64,000 bases of DNA from Clusia tigrina (GCA_920105625.2 OV050030.1:426424740-426488739); one strand, 5' to 3'. Positions 1-11,845 are shown, counted from the first letter of the stretch. The notes: generated from the letters alone by a model not told the origin. Translations and numbers: made by a program.

Positions 1-138
1 ATTGAATCATGATACCAAGCAGACCGCAATTGCAAGGTGACCATAATACAATGAAAAAGTGTGGCTTTAAAACCGATAATGATATATTTTAAGCTATATT
101 TATCTTTCACTATAATTGTTAGACCTTTGGTCACATAT

Positions 139-186
139 GCGTCTGTTGCCACATATTTCTATGTGGCACTATGTGACAATAGACGC
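139..186. repeat. imperfect inverted repeat (hairpin)
   Basis: The arms 139-154 and 171-186 pair over 16 bases with two mismatches. A second small palindrome (CCACAT/ATGTGG, 149-166) sits between them. It may be a remnant of a terminal-inverted-repeat element, but no target duplication was seen. Confidence 0.5.
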
Positions 187-734
187 AGCTAACGTTGAAT
201 AGATTATTTTCTCTGGTTTGTATGGAAATCAATGGGTCGGTTAGATAAATTTGGTTGTCCCAACTTAAATTCGCACTCTCATCAACGATGAAAATAAACA
301 GACTTACGACAGTTTATACAAGATAACGAATATAAAAGCGCACATGCGGCTTATTCTGAAACAGACAAAAAAAATTTATAATCGTATGAGTCTTTTCTGT
401 ACATGTATGCGTGGAATGTATGTTCTTTACTCCCCTCCCAACCCGTGAAGTAAGGAACGCACCCACAATCAAACATGTATTTGTGGAGTATGCTAACGTT
501 GCAGACTGGCAATGTGTTGTGAGTTAGAATCAAGCTGCCTGCGCGTAGTGTCTCACATCATCGACTCCTAACAGATGCCACACTTTCTGTGTGCTTAGCA
601 TGTGTTAAAGTTACTTAAGAAAGCACATATTTTTAGGGTGCGAGTATTTAGAATTAATATTACCTATGTAATATTTATTATGTATGGGTGCTACAGTTTT
701 GCAGTCGAGCCACTAAAGGACATTGAAAGTTAGA

Positions 735-955
735 ATGCACCATCAACATTTCAGAATGGCGTAGGTCAGTTGGCTTAACCAACTGACACCAATTAACAGG
801 TGCGAAACTGGAACACCAGAAAGGTCAGTTTTTGTATTGTAATTGTGAATTGCAAATAGTATATAAGAGTTAGTATTCTAAGAAATAAAGGCTTGTGATT
901 TTAAAAACTAAAAGTGTAATGTAGTGATTTTAACAAAGAGTGATTTAGGCTTTTC
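735..955 (+). mobile_element. possible solo LTR fragment
   Basis: The sequence has an LTR-like order: a short inverted motif (GTCAGTTGGCTTAACCAACTGAC, about 755-787 region), a TATA-like TATATAAG near 860, then AATAAA near 884, followed by AT-rich R/U5-like sequence. No partner LTR, primer-binding site or gag/pol was recognised, so this rests only on signal order. Confidence 0.25.
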
Positions 956-1953
956 AGATACACGCGCGCAGCAGAAGGACGTCCCCCGTCAAACAAGGAC
1001 AATACCCCAACAAATGTACAATGTTCCTTATTGATCCTCAGTGACGAAAGTAATACAATTTAAGTAGATATTAAAAATTATACAAATAGAAAGGTATCTT
1101 GGCATCAATGTTCTGAGCATATCAAATGGGTCTGTGCGCAAGAATAGCTTGATGTTTTTCATTTCAAATGAGAAGATGCATATTAATATAACTTCATGTC
1201 CAAGTTGAATATTGATATCTCCAAATATGAGTAAACAAAGCCTCACGATAGGCACTTTCTTTCTAAGGCGGTCGTTTTCTCTTTTAGTTACTTTTGAATA
1301 TAATTGTGTATAAGTTAACTTAATACAACGAAATTCTCCCGGGAGCTGCCCAGTTATATACCTGAGAATATAAGTACACAATAAAACTTTAAATGCTTCT
1401 GCTGTATAAGTGTCATTACAGCCCTTTATTATACAAGCACCTTTATATGCTAAAGATACTGACTTAAATCTATCGAAGTAAAATAAGCAGTGAAAATAAT
1501 ATAGAAATTCTAACAATAAGAAACCGGAAGACTATATTTAGCGATCTGTATAAAAAACAGTTTCAGGCTCCTTCTGCGTGTACACATATAGAACGGTTTC
1601 TGCTCTGAGCTTCAACGATTCTTTCTGGAGATCTTTAACGCGTTTGCACAATTAAATTTCTTCCACTAATTTGGCTCATTTACATACATAAACATAAAAT
1701 GATCTCACAATTCGTCTATTTGCCAGTTACATTTGAATTTTTCTAATTCTAGGGAATAGTTTAATAAGTAAAATTAGTCTTGAATTATGTTTAAGAAAGT
1801 CCGTGCGTGTTTTGTAACTTCGAATCGTTTAAAATATTCACTTCAGAGTGAATTTATTACAACGTTACTATTATATAGCCTTATTCTTAATATTAACTTC
1901 ATAATATTTACTATATAAAACATAAAATGATGCACAAAGGCGCTGTTGTCGAA

Positions 1954-4201
1954 CTACTCCACGCGGACTCTATTTGTGCGTCTTAATTTGGCGAACTCCT
2001 TCGACACCAGACGGACTAACAAGAGCATGGCCAATATATCGGCGATAATAAGCATGTGGAAAACATTTTGCCAACCATTACTAGATATCACTCCAGCTAG
2101 CAGCGGCCCAACAGCAGCACCTGATAATGGCAAATTTATTTAAATGTTTGGTGCAATTATGCGATATTATGAACAAATTATTGAAGAATTACCAATGGAA
2201 CCGGTGCCATCGATGATTGCTGTCACAGTTGCTAATGCCTTGGAGTTGCCTTCCAAGGAACTGTGCTGCCCAAGTTCTGCACTAACAGATGTTGTTATCA
2301 GGGCATATGGACCATTCACCAAAATACCGGCTAATATGAGCAATAAAGCGCTGACGGATAGAGAAATTGCTCCATATTGCTGATACATGAGCAGCTGCAA
2401 TAGAAAAATCCAAATTAATTACAATTTTTCTCTTATGCACCTCCAAAGTAAGTTTACGCGGTTCCTTTTATCTATTCTTATTCTTACCGCTGGCGAAGCT
2501 AAGAACAACATAACAGCGCAGGTGGTGGCCGACATTCCACTGTAATCCGATATGGAACCGGCCGCAATGGCTCCTATGATGCCGCCCACATCGAACAGAG
2601 TGGACAAATCGGCAGAAGAGCTGGGGCCCAAAGTACCTAGGACACAATAAAAGCAACAAGAGGTAATGTAGAATCCACAGATGATCAATGGTGCCACATC
2701 ATAACTTACTTGACGATTGTATGTACATTGGCAGCCAGTAGAGGAATGTGTAACTGACCAGTTTGGAAAAGAACAAACACAGAGAAAACTCCATCACACC
2801 GGGAATATATAAAGCGTCAATCAGGCTGATGGGACGTCTCGAATTTGCGGCATTAGTTTGTGGACGCTGCAGAATGGGTGTCCGTTCCGTTGAACGATAG
2901 TTGACCTCCTGGAGTTGAAAAGATAAGTTGCTAACTCTTGCTTCAAATCATAATAAAATGTGCAAAAAGCAAAAAAGGTTGCAGTAAGTAAAGATTAATG
3001 AAGAAAAGCAGAAGTGCGAAGATCGCGCTAAATTTTACTAAAGGGCATAAGCACTGAACATGCACTTACGGAATTCTCGCTAGGATAGCCGTGATTGCAA
3101 ACATTCTGCAGCCAAAGAAATATTCAGATTGAAATTTAATACCGTAAGAAATCAAATGGATGAGATGAAAGCATTTATTTAAACACGAAATAATCAAATA
3201 TATTTAAGAACTATTAAATACAAAGAGCCAAGTCAAAAATATTGCCTACTCACCGCACTGTAGTTGATTGGGCTGGCTTCGCCATCTTCTATATCCGAAT
3301 CGGTGGAAACAGGCGTTTCTGCAGTTTGTGGATGACAGCCTACTATTTCTGGTGTGTCTACCAAGAACAGGAATAACAAGAATCCCACCAAGCCCATTAT
3401 GAAACCGGGCACCACAAACGACATCGACCAATTAGTCTCAACATAGTTCGCTGCTATTAGAGTACCGAGAATGTTGCCAATAGAGGTGTGGCTATTCCAA
3501 ATGCCGAATATCAAACCACGCTTCGATTTACCGAACCAACGACCCACTAGAGTGACAACACCGGGCCAGCCGGTCGTCTGGAAAATGCCAGCAAACGCCT
3601 GTACGAACAGGAAATACCAAAGACTGTGGATATTCGACGTTTTCGCAATGCCAAAAAGATACGTAAAAATACCCGACAGTATCATACCGAATGCCAAAAA
3701 ATAACGCAAGGACACTCGCTCAGCCACGAAACCCGACACAAACATTGCCGCTGCATAGCTGAAGAGGAAGGCAGAGTCAAGCGCTCCAAACAACGCCTGG
3801 GCATCGGGACGATCTGTAAGGTGCAAAACAGTTTTCTTTTAAATTTAGTCATAATTGTATGGCATTCTAATGCTGGCACTTTACCGAACGGAGCATAGCC
3901 ACAGTCTTGATTAGTTTCGTTTGGAATTACAGTTGAGCAATTGTAATGCAGTACCGACTTTACCACCGATATCGGTTTCCTCGACATGTGATAGCAAGTG
4001 TAGGCGAGATAGGTCAGCACAAGTATTGAGGCTTTAAAACTTTCATATGGAAATATGGTATATGTGAAATAGTATCTTTAACGTTTCTGGTTTAGATACT
4101 TACAGCAGCTCTTTACGATGGTGCCATGATGGACAACAATGGCGGGCCACCTTCTGCACCACCAGTATGCCAACGGGTATGTCATTGTAGTTGTTGCTCA
4201 T
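1954..4201 (-). CDS. SLC37-family sugar-phosphate/phosphate exchanger
   Basis: Major facilitator superfamily protein of the SLC37 (glucose-6-phosphate/glycerol-3-phosphate exchanger) type, expected in the ER membrane. Coding exons read leftward: 4201-4104, 4039-3885, 3813-3254, optional 3105-3070, 2908-2710, 2636-2488, 2394-2193 and 2120-1954, all with GT-AG borders. They give 509 aa, or 521 aa with the optional exon, which is normal length. Family signatures are CYHMSRKPISVVK in the first membrane segment, CGYAPFD followed by the loop to FGALDSAF, GWPGVVTLVGRWFGKSKRG in the centre, DVGGIIGAIAAG, and NGPYALITTSVSAELG near the C-terminus. The hydrophilic central loop (TPEIVGCHPQ onward) separates the two six-helix halves and carries the optional exon. 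The start ATG at 4201-4199 gives MSNNYNDIPVG. The Drosophila relative is, from memory, CG10069. The exchanger class is secure; the substrate is inferred. Confidence 0.9.
3070..3105 (-). other. 36-nt optional (cassette) microexon of the SLC37 gene
   Basis: The sequence is flanked by a CTGCAG acceptor and a GTAAGT donor and lies in phase 0 on both sides. It encodes NVCNHGYPSENS in the central cytosolic loop. The flanking exons (3254 and 2908) also join in phase 0, so inclusion or skipping both keep the reading frame. Its use in transcripts is inferred. Confidence 0.55.
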
Positions 4202-5630
4202 CTTACGTGAACGATGAGGACTCATGAACAGCGTCGTCGTTGGACACACGCAAATGCCCGTGGTGATTTAAATGCGGCTGTAATAAGATTGTTTTTAGGA
4301 ATTCAGATCAGATAAGATACAGAAAATCTTTGAGTAAACTAGAAACTGCAAAGGGCGTCGAGTATCACATTTTAGAACTGCGGGTAGTAAACCTGCATAA
4401 ACGCCTTACATAGAACTTCAGCCACTGGGAACACTCCACCCTCATTTACTAATCAAATAATTATTTTTCGTTGTTTGTTATCGTAAATTTTTCCACGTTT
4501 CTCTTTGGGTGATTCATCGCATTTGTGGATATCTAAGTTCACAATTCTGTGCTCAAGCTAAGTTTGCTTTGTTGGCAGATTCCAACAAATTTTTATCATT
4601 ACTTGATATTTAACGAACTCCCCTACGATCATGGTACCAATGATTAAATAAAATAGTAACTATGCCCACAACTGAATGACCCACGCGCCAATAGGTATTG
4701 CTGCGGTGCTCAAACTTCATGTACTCACAATTTACAATGTACTGCAACTCAATTTGCAACCTTATTCCCAATCACTTAGTTTCTGTACCCCGTTCCTTTC
4801 TGCCAACTTTTCTGGCCTATTTTCTGCTTACCAATTTTCCGCAATATTCTAACTATTTGTTGTTCTTTGTTATTCGCAGGCGTCACGAAACTAGAAACAC
4901 AACAGAAACAATTATGACAGCTCTAGCGAAATGAACGGAGTTGCCACACTGACCGGAAAAGCAAACGCAAGATTTACCGGTAAGATAGATTCGATTGCAA
5001 TTAAAAACCTAATGTATTTTGTGTTGCAACTATTTAGCTGGAATACAATTTTGTTTCGAATTTAATATTTTTTTCTGCATTTGGAGCCCCGTTGCAGACC
5101 TGGACCCACGATCCCTTATTCAGTGGTGAGAATGCAAAGGCCAAAATTATATTTCTCGGAAAGAACGGTATGTATTGGGATAAGCAATATACCATTCTTA
5201 GCACATTTGATTTCGATGCAGATATATTAAATATCATTAAGTAGATGCTCCTATCATCGTTAAGCACCATAAACAATTTAATTGCAACATTTTTTAAAAA
5301 TAAATTCTATGCCACGGTACTTATGTATAAATATACTGAATATATGTATAAAAAAAACCGCCTCAAGTTCCAGACTAAATAAAAATAAATTGAAGGCTAC
5401 TCACCTAACAGGAAAAATTATTTCATCTCCAACAAATTAATTCTAACATATCTAAAATTTTATTTTTAGTCAAAATAAATAAATAATTTTTCTTTCAAAT
5501 TTTATCTGTACATGTGTATCTGAATATCTAAATATATATATATATATATTATATACTTATTATATCAATCTAAAATTACTGTGTATTATGACTATCAAAA
5601 CTAAAACTTTTCTCTTATCTTTGTGACTAT
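4202..5630. other. spacer between SLC37 and the first MADF-BESS gene
   Basis: No conserved coding sequence was recognised. The part next to 4202 should hold the SLC37 5'UTR and promoter. The part before 5631 holds the 3'UTR of the minus-strand MADF gene. It contains AT-rich runs, including a (TA)n near 5537-5550. Confidence 0.5.
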
Positions 5631-7511
5631 TCAGTATTTATTATGCTGGGCGAGCAGTTGCATATCCGTGAGGTATTTAATAATGTGTACCTTTGCTTCA
5701 GCTTTTTGTCGTACTCCCAGAGTATTCAGCATATCAGTGACAACCATTCCAAACGATTGATCTTCAGCACTCACAGCCTGTGACATAGAATTCTGAAATA
5801 TTTTAATCGTGTTGAGCATATTGTCGTGGTTCTCCTCCTCCCCGCGTTCACGTTTTAATGGAGGCTCGTAGAAGTATGGCTTCTGATCCTTACTGACGGC
5901 AGCCAATTGGTTATCGCCTGTAACTGCAATTTCTAAATGTAAATTTAAGTGTATAGGAGTACAAAATAATAAAGACAATTATAACAAAAAATAAAAATCA
6001 AAAGTATATAAACAGAACTTGATGTTTACTAACCATGAGGATGTGTTAGCGCCTGGGCCGATGTGGAAGCGTTTCCATTGAAAGGCTGCGCGAATATGTC
6101 GACAACGGTTTGCTGTGGCTGCTGCTGTTGTGTAGGGTCGACTTGAGGCACTTGGGAGTTCGATTGGCCGGAATTAGTGCCGCACTTACCCAAGAGTGAT
6201 TCACGATATAGTCTACATATAACAGTGTTTGATTGGAAGTTAATATCTTATGTCTTAGATAAATATCATATTAAAAATATACCGTATAGAATCAACCAAA
6301 AACTGCATTTGCTTGAAATAACGCCACCGTGATTCTTGGCATAATTTCATTTCACGTGCGAATTTGTCGCGCAAACTCTTCCAACGCTTCGTGCATTTTT
6401 GTTCTGCAAATTCAAAGGAATACATATATTAAATTAAATTTTTCTAATGACCATTTCAATATACCAAGATATTTCCAAGATTTAAACCAAATTTGGTTCA
6501 AAACAAAATATAAGAAACAGAAGCGAAAACAAAGCCACTCACTTATCCAATTTTATTCAGTTAGTGGTACTGGCCGCCTGTTGGCTACATATTTATATTT
6601 TATTTTGTACCTAATTTTATTCCCAAGATATATCGTATAAGCATTTTTTGTATATATAATTTGTAGCCGGAGGCCCTATAAATATATCCCGACAAATATA
6701 CTTTTCCGCGTAAAATATGGCTTTCAACTAAAACTATTATAGATGTATTTCTAGTTTTAAGACAATATACTCAGATATATTTTATAAATTAAAATAAAAT
6801 TTCTTAATTTACTTTTCTGGAGGGGGTTATTACGAAAATCCGTTTATAATTTAAGTTTAATTCAATTCTAGTAATGCTATATAAATAAACGCAAGCGACG
6901 ACAGAGAATGAAAATGAAACGCAGGTAAATCTAAATGCAACAGAGAACACAAAACGCAGGTTACAATAATGTTGAAGTTTCGGTTGCTACGTCGCTACCG
7001 ACTTCAACCGCTCGGCTCATGCCGACCGCACCGCCGCAGTCAATAACCATCTTACCGTCAACTAAACCACTGCACCGAATGTCTACAGACAGAATACAGC
7101 AGCTAAAAAGAGACGCCAGCTGAGAAACGAAAATGACGGCGACTACTGCCAACATCGCCGCCATACTGCGTTGCAGAGGCGTGCTTATGTATGTATGTAT
7201 GTATATTTTTATATTTAACGCGACTGTTCGGGCCAAGCGCTAGTTTTAGTATTTTTTGCTGTTGAATTTATTTATTCACTTGTACAGAATATATTCTGGC
7301 CTCTTTCCATATCCTCTAATTAATTAATGAAATAAAGCATGTACTTACCAGGAACACCAAGTGTTTCGGCAATTTGTTTCCAGGTTTGCGCTTTCCGGAC
7401 AAAGTGTTTGTAATTATAATGAGAACGGTCATAAATGACCGGATTCATTTTTACCGCCTCAATTAAGTTCAGATCGAACTGCTGTTCTAAATTTGGATCC
7501 ATTTTTTCCAT
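5631..7511 (-). CDS. MADF-BESS domain DNA-binding protein, copy A
   Basis: Probable nuclear transcriptional regulator of the Adf-1/hinge-like MADF-BESS family. Coding exons read leftward: 7511-7349, 6403-6283, 6212-6034 and 5932-5631, giving 254 aa. The MADF (Myb/SANT-like) domain spans about residues 14-100, with the signature NLIEAVKMNPVIYD and, after the first intron, CTKRWKSLRDKFAREMK and ESRWRYFKQMQFLVDSI. A Gln/Pro-rich linker follows (PTQQQQPQQTVV). The C-terminal BESS motif (about 210-245) includes SFGMVVTDMLNTLG and IIKYLTDMQLL. A second copy with exactly the same exon sizes lies head-to-head at 8507-10125. Substitutions between copies are conservative in the sampled region (for example MEKMDP against MQKMDA at the start), and both frames are fully open, so both are probably functional. 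Target genes are unknown. Confidence 0.88.
6866..7125. other. conserved intronic island in intron 1 of MADF copy A
   Basis: This block inside intron 1 (6404-7348) is nearly identical by eye to the reverse complement of 8852-9130 in the other copy, much more so than neighbouring intron sequence. It includes a TATA-like TATATAAATA reading opposite to the host gene. Open frames here are shifted by indels between copies, so it is probably noncoding, perhaps regulatory. Confidence 0.6.
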
Positions 7512-8506
7512 TTTAATGAAGGTTTGTTTTCTTTTTAACGCTGAAGTCGCTGCTTACTTTGACGCCCACAAAAGATAACCTGCGACGTCGTCGATTTTCT
7601 GAATATTAATTTCCTTTTCGCTGCCTACAGTGAAATTTGTTCCAATTGGAAATAATATCTGCACTAACGACGACAGCGAACAGAGACAGATATAGCTGCA
7701 GCGCTCGTTAGTACTCGGCTACAGTTGCGTTGACGTTTTGTAGCTGCAGCGGCACGGTATGGCCAAACAGTGGCGCGACTTGTGGAAGTTGTATGGGGAA
7801 TTTAAGAATTTAATACATGCAAACGTAAAATTTTAATAAGATAGTATTATAATACATACAGTAATAAGCCGAAGGCCCTGGTAGCCAGCGCTTTTTTACT
7901 TTAGTGAAATAATTATTTATAATTATTCCTCTGTTAAATAAATATATACATGCAATAAACTGGTTGAAACGCAAAGCTGTTTGACAAACCAGTTAAAAAT
8001 ATCACTCACACTGCATATATCTGTTTTTTCCCGCCCACTTATAATTGTAAATAAAACAATCAATTCATGTATTCTTAATAATATATGAAATTTATTGTTT
8101 TAAATAATATTACATACATATATATTATCAATATATAAGTTATTGTGTCTATTAGCAGTGCTGTAATTTATAAAGAACTTATTTGAAGCGTTTCACTAAT
8201 GCATGCTCATTCACTCGGAACGATATTTGAGATTTATAACTGGTTAACTATGTCTTCCACTGTTGTATAACAGTTTGGAATTTCATGCGTACACTTCTCC
8301 CGTAACATTTTGCGCGTGCCTTAGGTTGCACTTTGCAGCGTCATACTACAAATGTCGACGCAACTATAGCCGAATCAGTTCGTGACCGAAGCCGTCGTCC
8401 GTCGCATGACTTCTCGTTCAATACGCAGTAAGCAGCGAATTAAATGCAGCGCAACTTTAACCAACATTTTTTTTTTTTATAAATTTAAAGCAATATTTTT
8501 AACAAA
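7512..8506. promoter_or_regulatory. bidirectional upstream region between the two MADF-BESS genes
   Basis: The 995 bp between the two start codons must hold both promoters. Sequence near 7715-7760 (CGGCTACAGTTGCGTTGACG) recurs in inverted form near 8340-8375, so the inverted duplication extends into the 5' regions. The symmetrical arms end about 7790 and 8320, leaving a unique AT-rich centre with a possible LINE tail. Confidence 0.5.
7861..7930 (+). mobile_element. possible 3'-end fragment of an I-like LINE
   Basis: The sequence GCCGAAGGCCCTGGTAGCCA followed by GCGCTTTTTTA matches, with several changes, the 3'UTR tail of the I-like fragment at 12120-12155 (CCGAAAGCCCTGGCAGTTAG). It is too short to classify alone. 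Confidence 0.35.
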
Positions 8507-10125
8507 ATGCAAAAAATGGACGCGAACTTAGAACAGCAGTTCGATCTGAACTTAATAGAAGCGGTGAAAATGAATCCGGTCATTTATGACCGTTCTCATT
8601 ACAATTACAAACACTTTGTCCGGAAAGCCCAAATCTGGAAACAAATTGCCGAAACACTTGGTGTTCCTGGTGAGTACATATACTTCTTAATCATTAATTA
8701 GGATATAATTTAAGAGCAGTCAAAGAAGGCCAGAAAGTAGTACAACTGAATAAATAACATTCGTTAGCAGAAAATGTGACAACGCGCGCTGGGTCTAAAT
8801 ACACGAGTTAAAATTAAAATAGTATAAATACGTCTCTGCGACGAAGAATGGCGACGTTGCTGGCAGTTGTCGCTGGCGTCTCTTTTTAGCTGCTGTACTT
8901 CTGCTGTCTGTATTCATTCGTACTGCTAGTTTAGTTGATGGTATGGTGTTTATCGACTGCGGCGGTGCGGTCGGCATGAGCCGAGCGGTTGAAGTCGGAA
9001 GCGACGTAGCAACCGAAACTCCAACATCGTGCGTTTTGTCTTCTCTGTTGCATTTAGATTTACCAACGTTTCGTTTTCATTCTCTGTCGTCGCTTGCGTT
9101 TATTTATATAGCATTACTAGCGTTGAATTGAACTTTATTTAAAGTATTTTACAAACTTTTCCCCTTTTAAGTTGATTTTGAACTGAAAAGTTATTTTCAT
9201 TAAAAAAATGTTCAATATTTTTAGTCGTGATATTTACATATGATAAGAATTTGTGAGTATATTTGTATCATATTTGTAGTTTGGAAACTACTTTTTATTT
9301 TATATGATATATGATAAAATTTTTATTTTATACAATAATCAAAATCCATTATAATTTGCAGACCAAAAATGCACGAAGCGTTGGAAGAGTTTGCGCGACA
9401 AATTTGCACGTGAAATGAAATTATGCCAAGAATCACGGTGGCGTTATTTCAAGCAAATGCAGTTTTTGGTTGACTCCATCAGGTAAATGTATATTAAAAA
9501 TTTACTTTATATGAATGAGATATTAACATTTATTCACATATTTGTTTAAAGACAATACCGCGAATCACTTTTGAGCAAATGCGGGACGAACACCAGCCAA
9601 ACAAACTCCCAAGTGCCACAAGTCGACCCTACACAACAGCAGCAGCCACATCAAACCGTTGTCGACATCTTCGCTCAGCCTTTTAACGGAAACGCTTCCA
9701 CCTCAGCACAGGCGCTAACACATCCTCATGGTTAGTAAATATCAAAGTTCTGTTTATCCTCTTTATTTTTGTTATAATTCTCTTTATTATTTTGTGCTCC
9801 TATACACTTAAATTTACATTTAGAAATTACAGTTACAGGCGATAACCAATTGACTGTCGTTAATAAGGATCAGAAACCATACTTCTACGAGCCTCCATTA
9901 AAACGTGAACGCGGGGAGGAGGAGAACCACGACAATATGCTCAACACAATTAAAATATTTCAGAATTCTATGTCACAGGCTGTGAGTGCTGAAGATCAAT
10001 CGTTTGGAATGGTTGTCACTGATATGCTGAATACTCTGGGAGTACGACAAAAAGCTGAAGCAAAGGTACACATTATTAAATACCTCACGGATATGCAACT
10101 GCTCGCCCAGCATAATAAATACTGA
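8507..10125 (+). CDS. MADF-BESS domain DNA-binding protein, copy B
   Basis: Paralogue of the minus-strand gene at 5631-7511 and presumably also a sequence-specific nuclear regulator. Exons are 8507-8669, 9362-9482, 9552-9730 and 9824-10125, with lengths 163, 121, 179 and 302 nt, the same as copy A, giving 254 aa. The start ATG follows a T-rich leader and gives MQKMDANLEQQ; a second ATG lies three codons on. The MADF domain covers about residues 14-100 (CTKRWKSLRDKFAREMK just after intron 1). A Gln-rich linker follows, then a BESS motif near the C-terminus. Differences from copy A are scattered and mostly conservative, for example DNQLTVVNKD against DNQLAAVSKD. All introns occupy the same positions and phases. 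The product class is well supported; the precise Drosophila orthologue was not assigned. Confidence 0.88.
8852..9130. other. conserved intronic island in intron 1 of MADF copy B
   Basis: Inverted counterpart of 6866-7125. It ends with the same TATA-like element (TATTTATATA on the plus strand, reading toward the start of the gene). By-eye identity is high across about 260 bp despite small indels. Confidence 0.6.
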
Positions 10126-10854
10126 ATTTAGTCACAAGGAAATAAGAAAAAAGTTGTAGTTTTGATAGTCAAAATACACGATAATTACGAGTATAGAGTA
10201 AAAATTGTATATATATATAAATTATATATAAATTTAGATTTCAGATCAGATGCAGATGTACAGCGTTTTGAAAAAAATTCTAAAATCAATAAGTATTTAA
10301 AAATTGTTTGAACTCAGCAGATTAATTAACGAAATAAACGTGAAATGTAAAGACAATACACATTCTCAGTTGTACAGACTTCATGAAATCGAATTATTTC
10401 CTTATTTTATAAAAGGGTCTATAGAAAAATTGTCTATAAGTTCCATAAGAAGCCACTGTAGAACGTATATTTACGAACGTGATGAACTTTCGACACAGAG
10501 TAGGTTGAAAATAAAACCTCTGATTGGAAATTATGACTCCAATTCACTTGTTTTCCTAATCAATCTTTTTCTGGCAATCAAAAAATGTGAGCTACAGTCA
10601 TGATATTTGGCAGGATTTCCTCAAGTTGGAGTTGGAGCACGGCTAACAAACTTGCTTTTTCGGCTATTTGCAATAGTTTTAAAGCTTATTTCCACTCCAT
10701 GGTTGCGACTGCTTTAAAGATGATCGGAAATAGTCATCTTTGCTGCGATTTAATTGCTTCAACCAGAAACATATACGTAGAGCATCTAAACATTGATTAT
10801 AAATACTTCGTGTATACAAAACAAGTGCCAACTTTGTATCTTTCATTCCAAAAA
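10126..10854. other. spacer, nothing recognised
   Basis: This holds the 3'UTR of MADF copy B and AT-rich DNA. Two short open frames (10304-10603, 10600-11001) have no recognisable family features and the second runs through a tandem repeat, so neither is called. Confidence 0.5.
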
Positions 10855-11019
10855 GTCTTCCTCCCTGCGAATTTTGTATACAAGCTTAACAGAGGGAAAT
10901 TGGATGTCTCTATAATATATGTTTCTGATATATGTTTCTGGTCTTCCTCCCTGCGAATTTTGTATACAAGCTTAACAGAGGGAAATTGGATGTCTCTATA
11001 ATATATGTTTCTGGTTTCT
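10855..11019. repeat. 86-bp tandem duplication, two copies
   Basis: A unit beginning GTCTTCCTCCCTGCGAATTT at 10855 recurs at 10941 with essentially no change over about 79 bp. The near identity implies a recent duplication. Confidence 0.9.
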
Positions 11020-11840
11020 GGTTGTACGATAGTAATCGATAAAACTTGTGTACAGCGGTTCACATTTCTATATTCACAGCTGATAGCATTTATTTCGAAA
11101 TCAGCTGATTATTTGAAGTTTATTGGAAGTGCACGTTTCGGAAACGTCTTGGACTAGTTTTGTATTTTTTCATAGTGTTTACATTTCTTAATTATTATAT
11201 ATTATTTAATATCAGGTAAGTTAACAAAAAATTGCATGATTTTAATGTAAAATATTGAATGGCTTAATCTCAGCAACTGTTACATTAGTTATTTAATGTC
11301 TTTGAAGGCAGTTAAGTCGTCAACTGGAATGAGACTGAGCTTTCAAATTTTCCGGAGTATTTTCATAGAAGTTTGCAAGTGAAAAGATTAAACATATTGT
11401 ACGAAAAGGAATATAGTTTCCTTCCAGTTGATCCTCAAAACTATTGTAATCTTAAAGTTTGTAGTATTAGCACCATTGCAGTTAATTGGTGTTTATACCC
11501 AGGGAATTTGGGGAGATGCTGGTTCCCTAATGAGAACCTCACAGTATCGGTACCAAGTGAATTGTGTGAAAATGACATTGCGGAACCATCTAAAAACAAT
11601 TTAATTTCTGTGCATTTTCGTAATTTATTGAATTAATAATTAAATTAATCATTTATCACACACATAAATTACTTTATGCCTGAAAGATAAACAGATTCCA
11701 GTCGGTTTGCCGCTTAGTGGCATTATATATGTATATACACACACACGCACGTATATGATTATACTCGTATGTATATACTTACAATCGTTGATTCAGCTTT
11801 TTCAGTAAAATTTCAACATATTGAAGTAAGTTCAGATTTA
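11020..11840 (+). other. spacer with promoter-like sequence and a doubtful small ORF
   Basis: ATCGATAA near 11035 and two CAGCTGAT motifs near 11078 and 11100 resemble fly core-promoter elements. A GTAAGT-type donor (CAG|GTAAGTTAAC) lies at 11216. An 87-codon open frame (11373-11636) starts at TTG rather than ATG and matches nothing I know. A real small gene is possible but unsupported. Confidence 0.2.
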
Positions 11841-11845
11841 AATAC

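Larger units (their letters stand above)
1..1953. other. intergenic spacer, no gene recognised
   Basis: AT-rich noncoding DNA. It contains an imperfect hairpin near 139-186 and a possible LTR fragment near 735-955 (separate entries). The longest open frame on the minus strand (1028-1516) begins at a TTG, resembles no family I know and is probably chance. The left part of the interval next to 1954 should hold the 3'UTR of the SLC37 gene. Confidence 0.6.

Noticed and set aside
1028..1516. 162-codon open frame, minus strand
   Set aside because: It starts at TTG, the first ATG is far inside, there are no family motifs and the DNA is AT-rich with fortuitously few stops.
6935..7123. Antisense peptide-coding gene in the MADF intron
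   Set aside because: The corresponding sequence in the other copy has an indel that destroys the frame.
11373..11636. 87-codon plus-strand frame
   Set aside because: No ATG, no recognised domain and no convincing splice partner; kept only as a note in the spacer entry.
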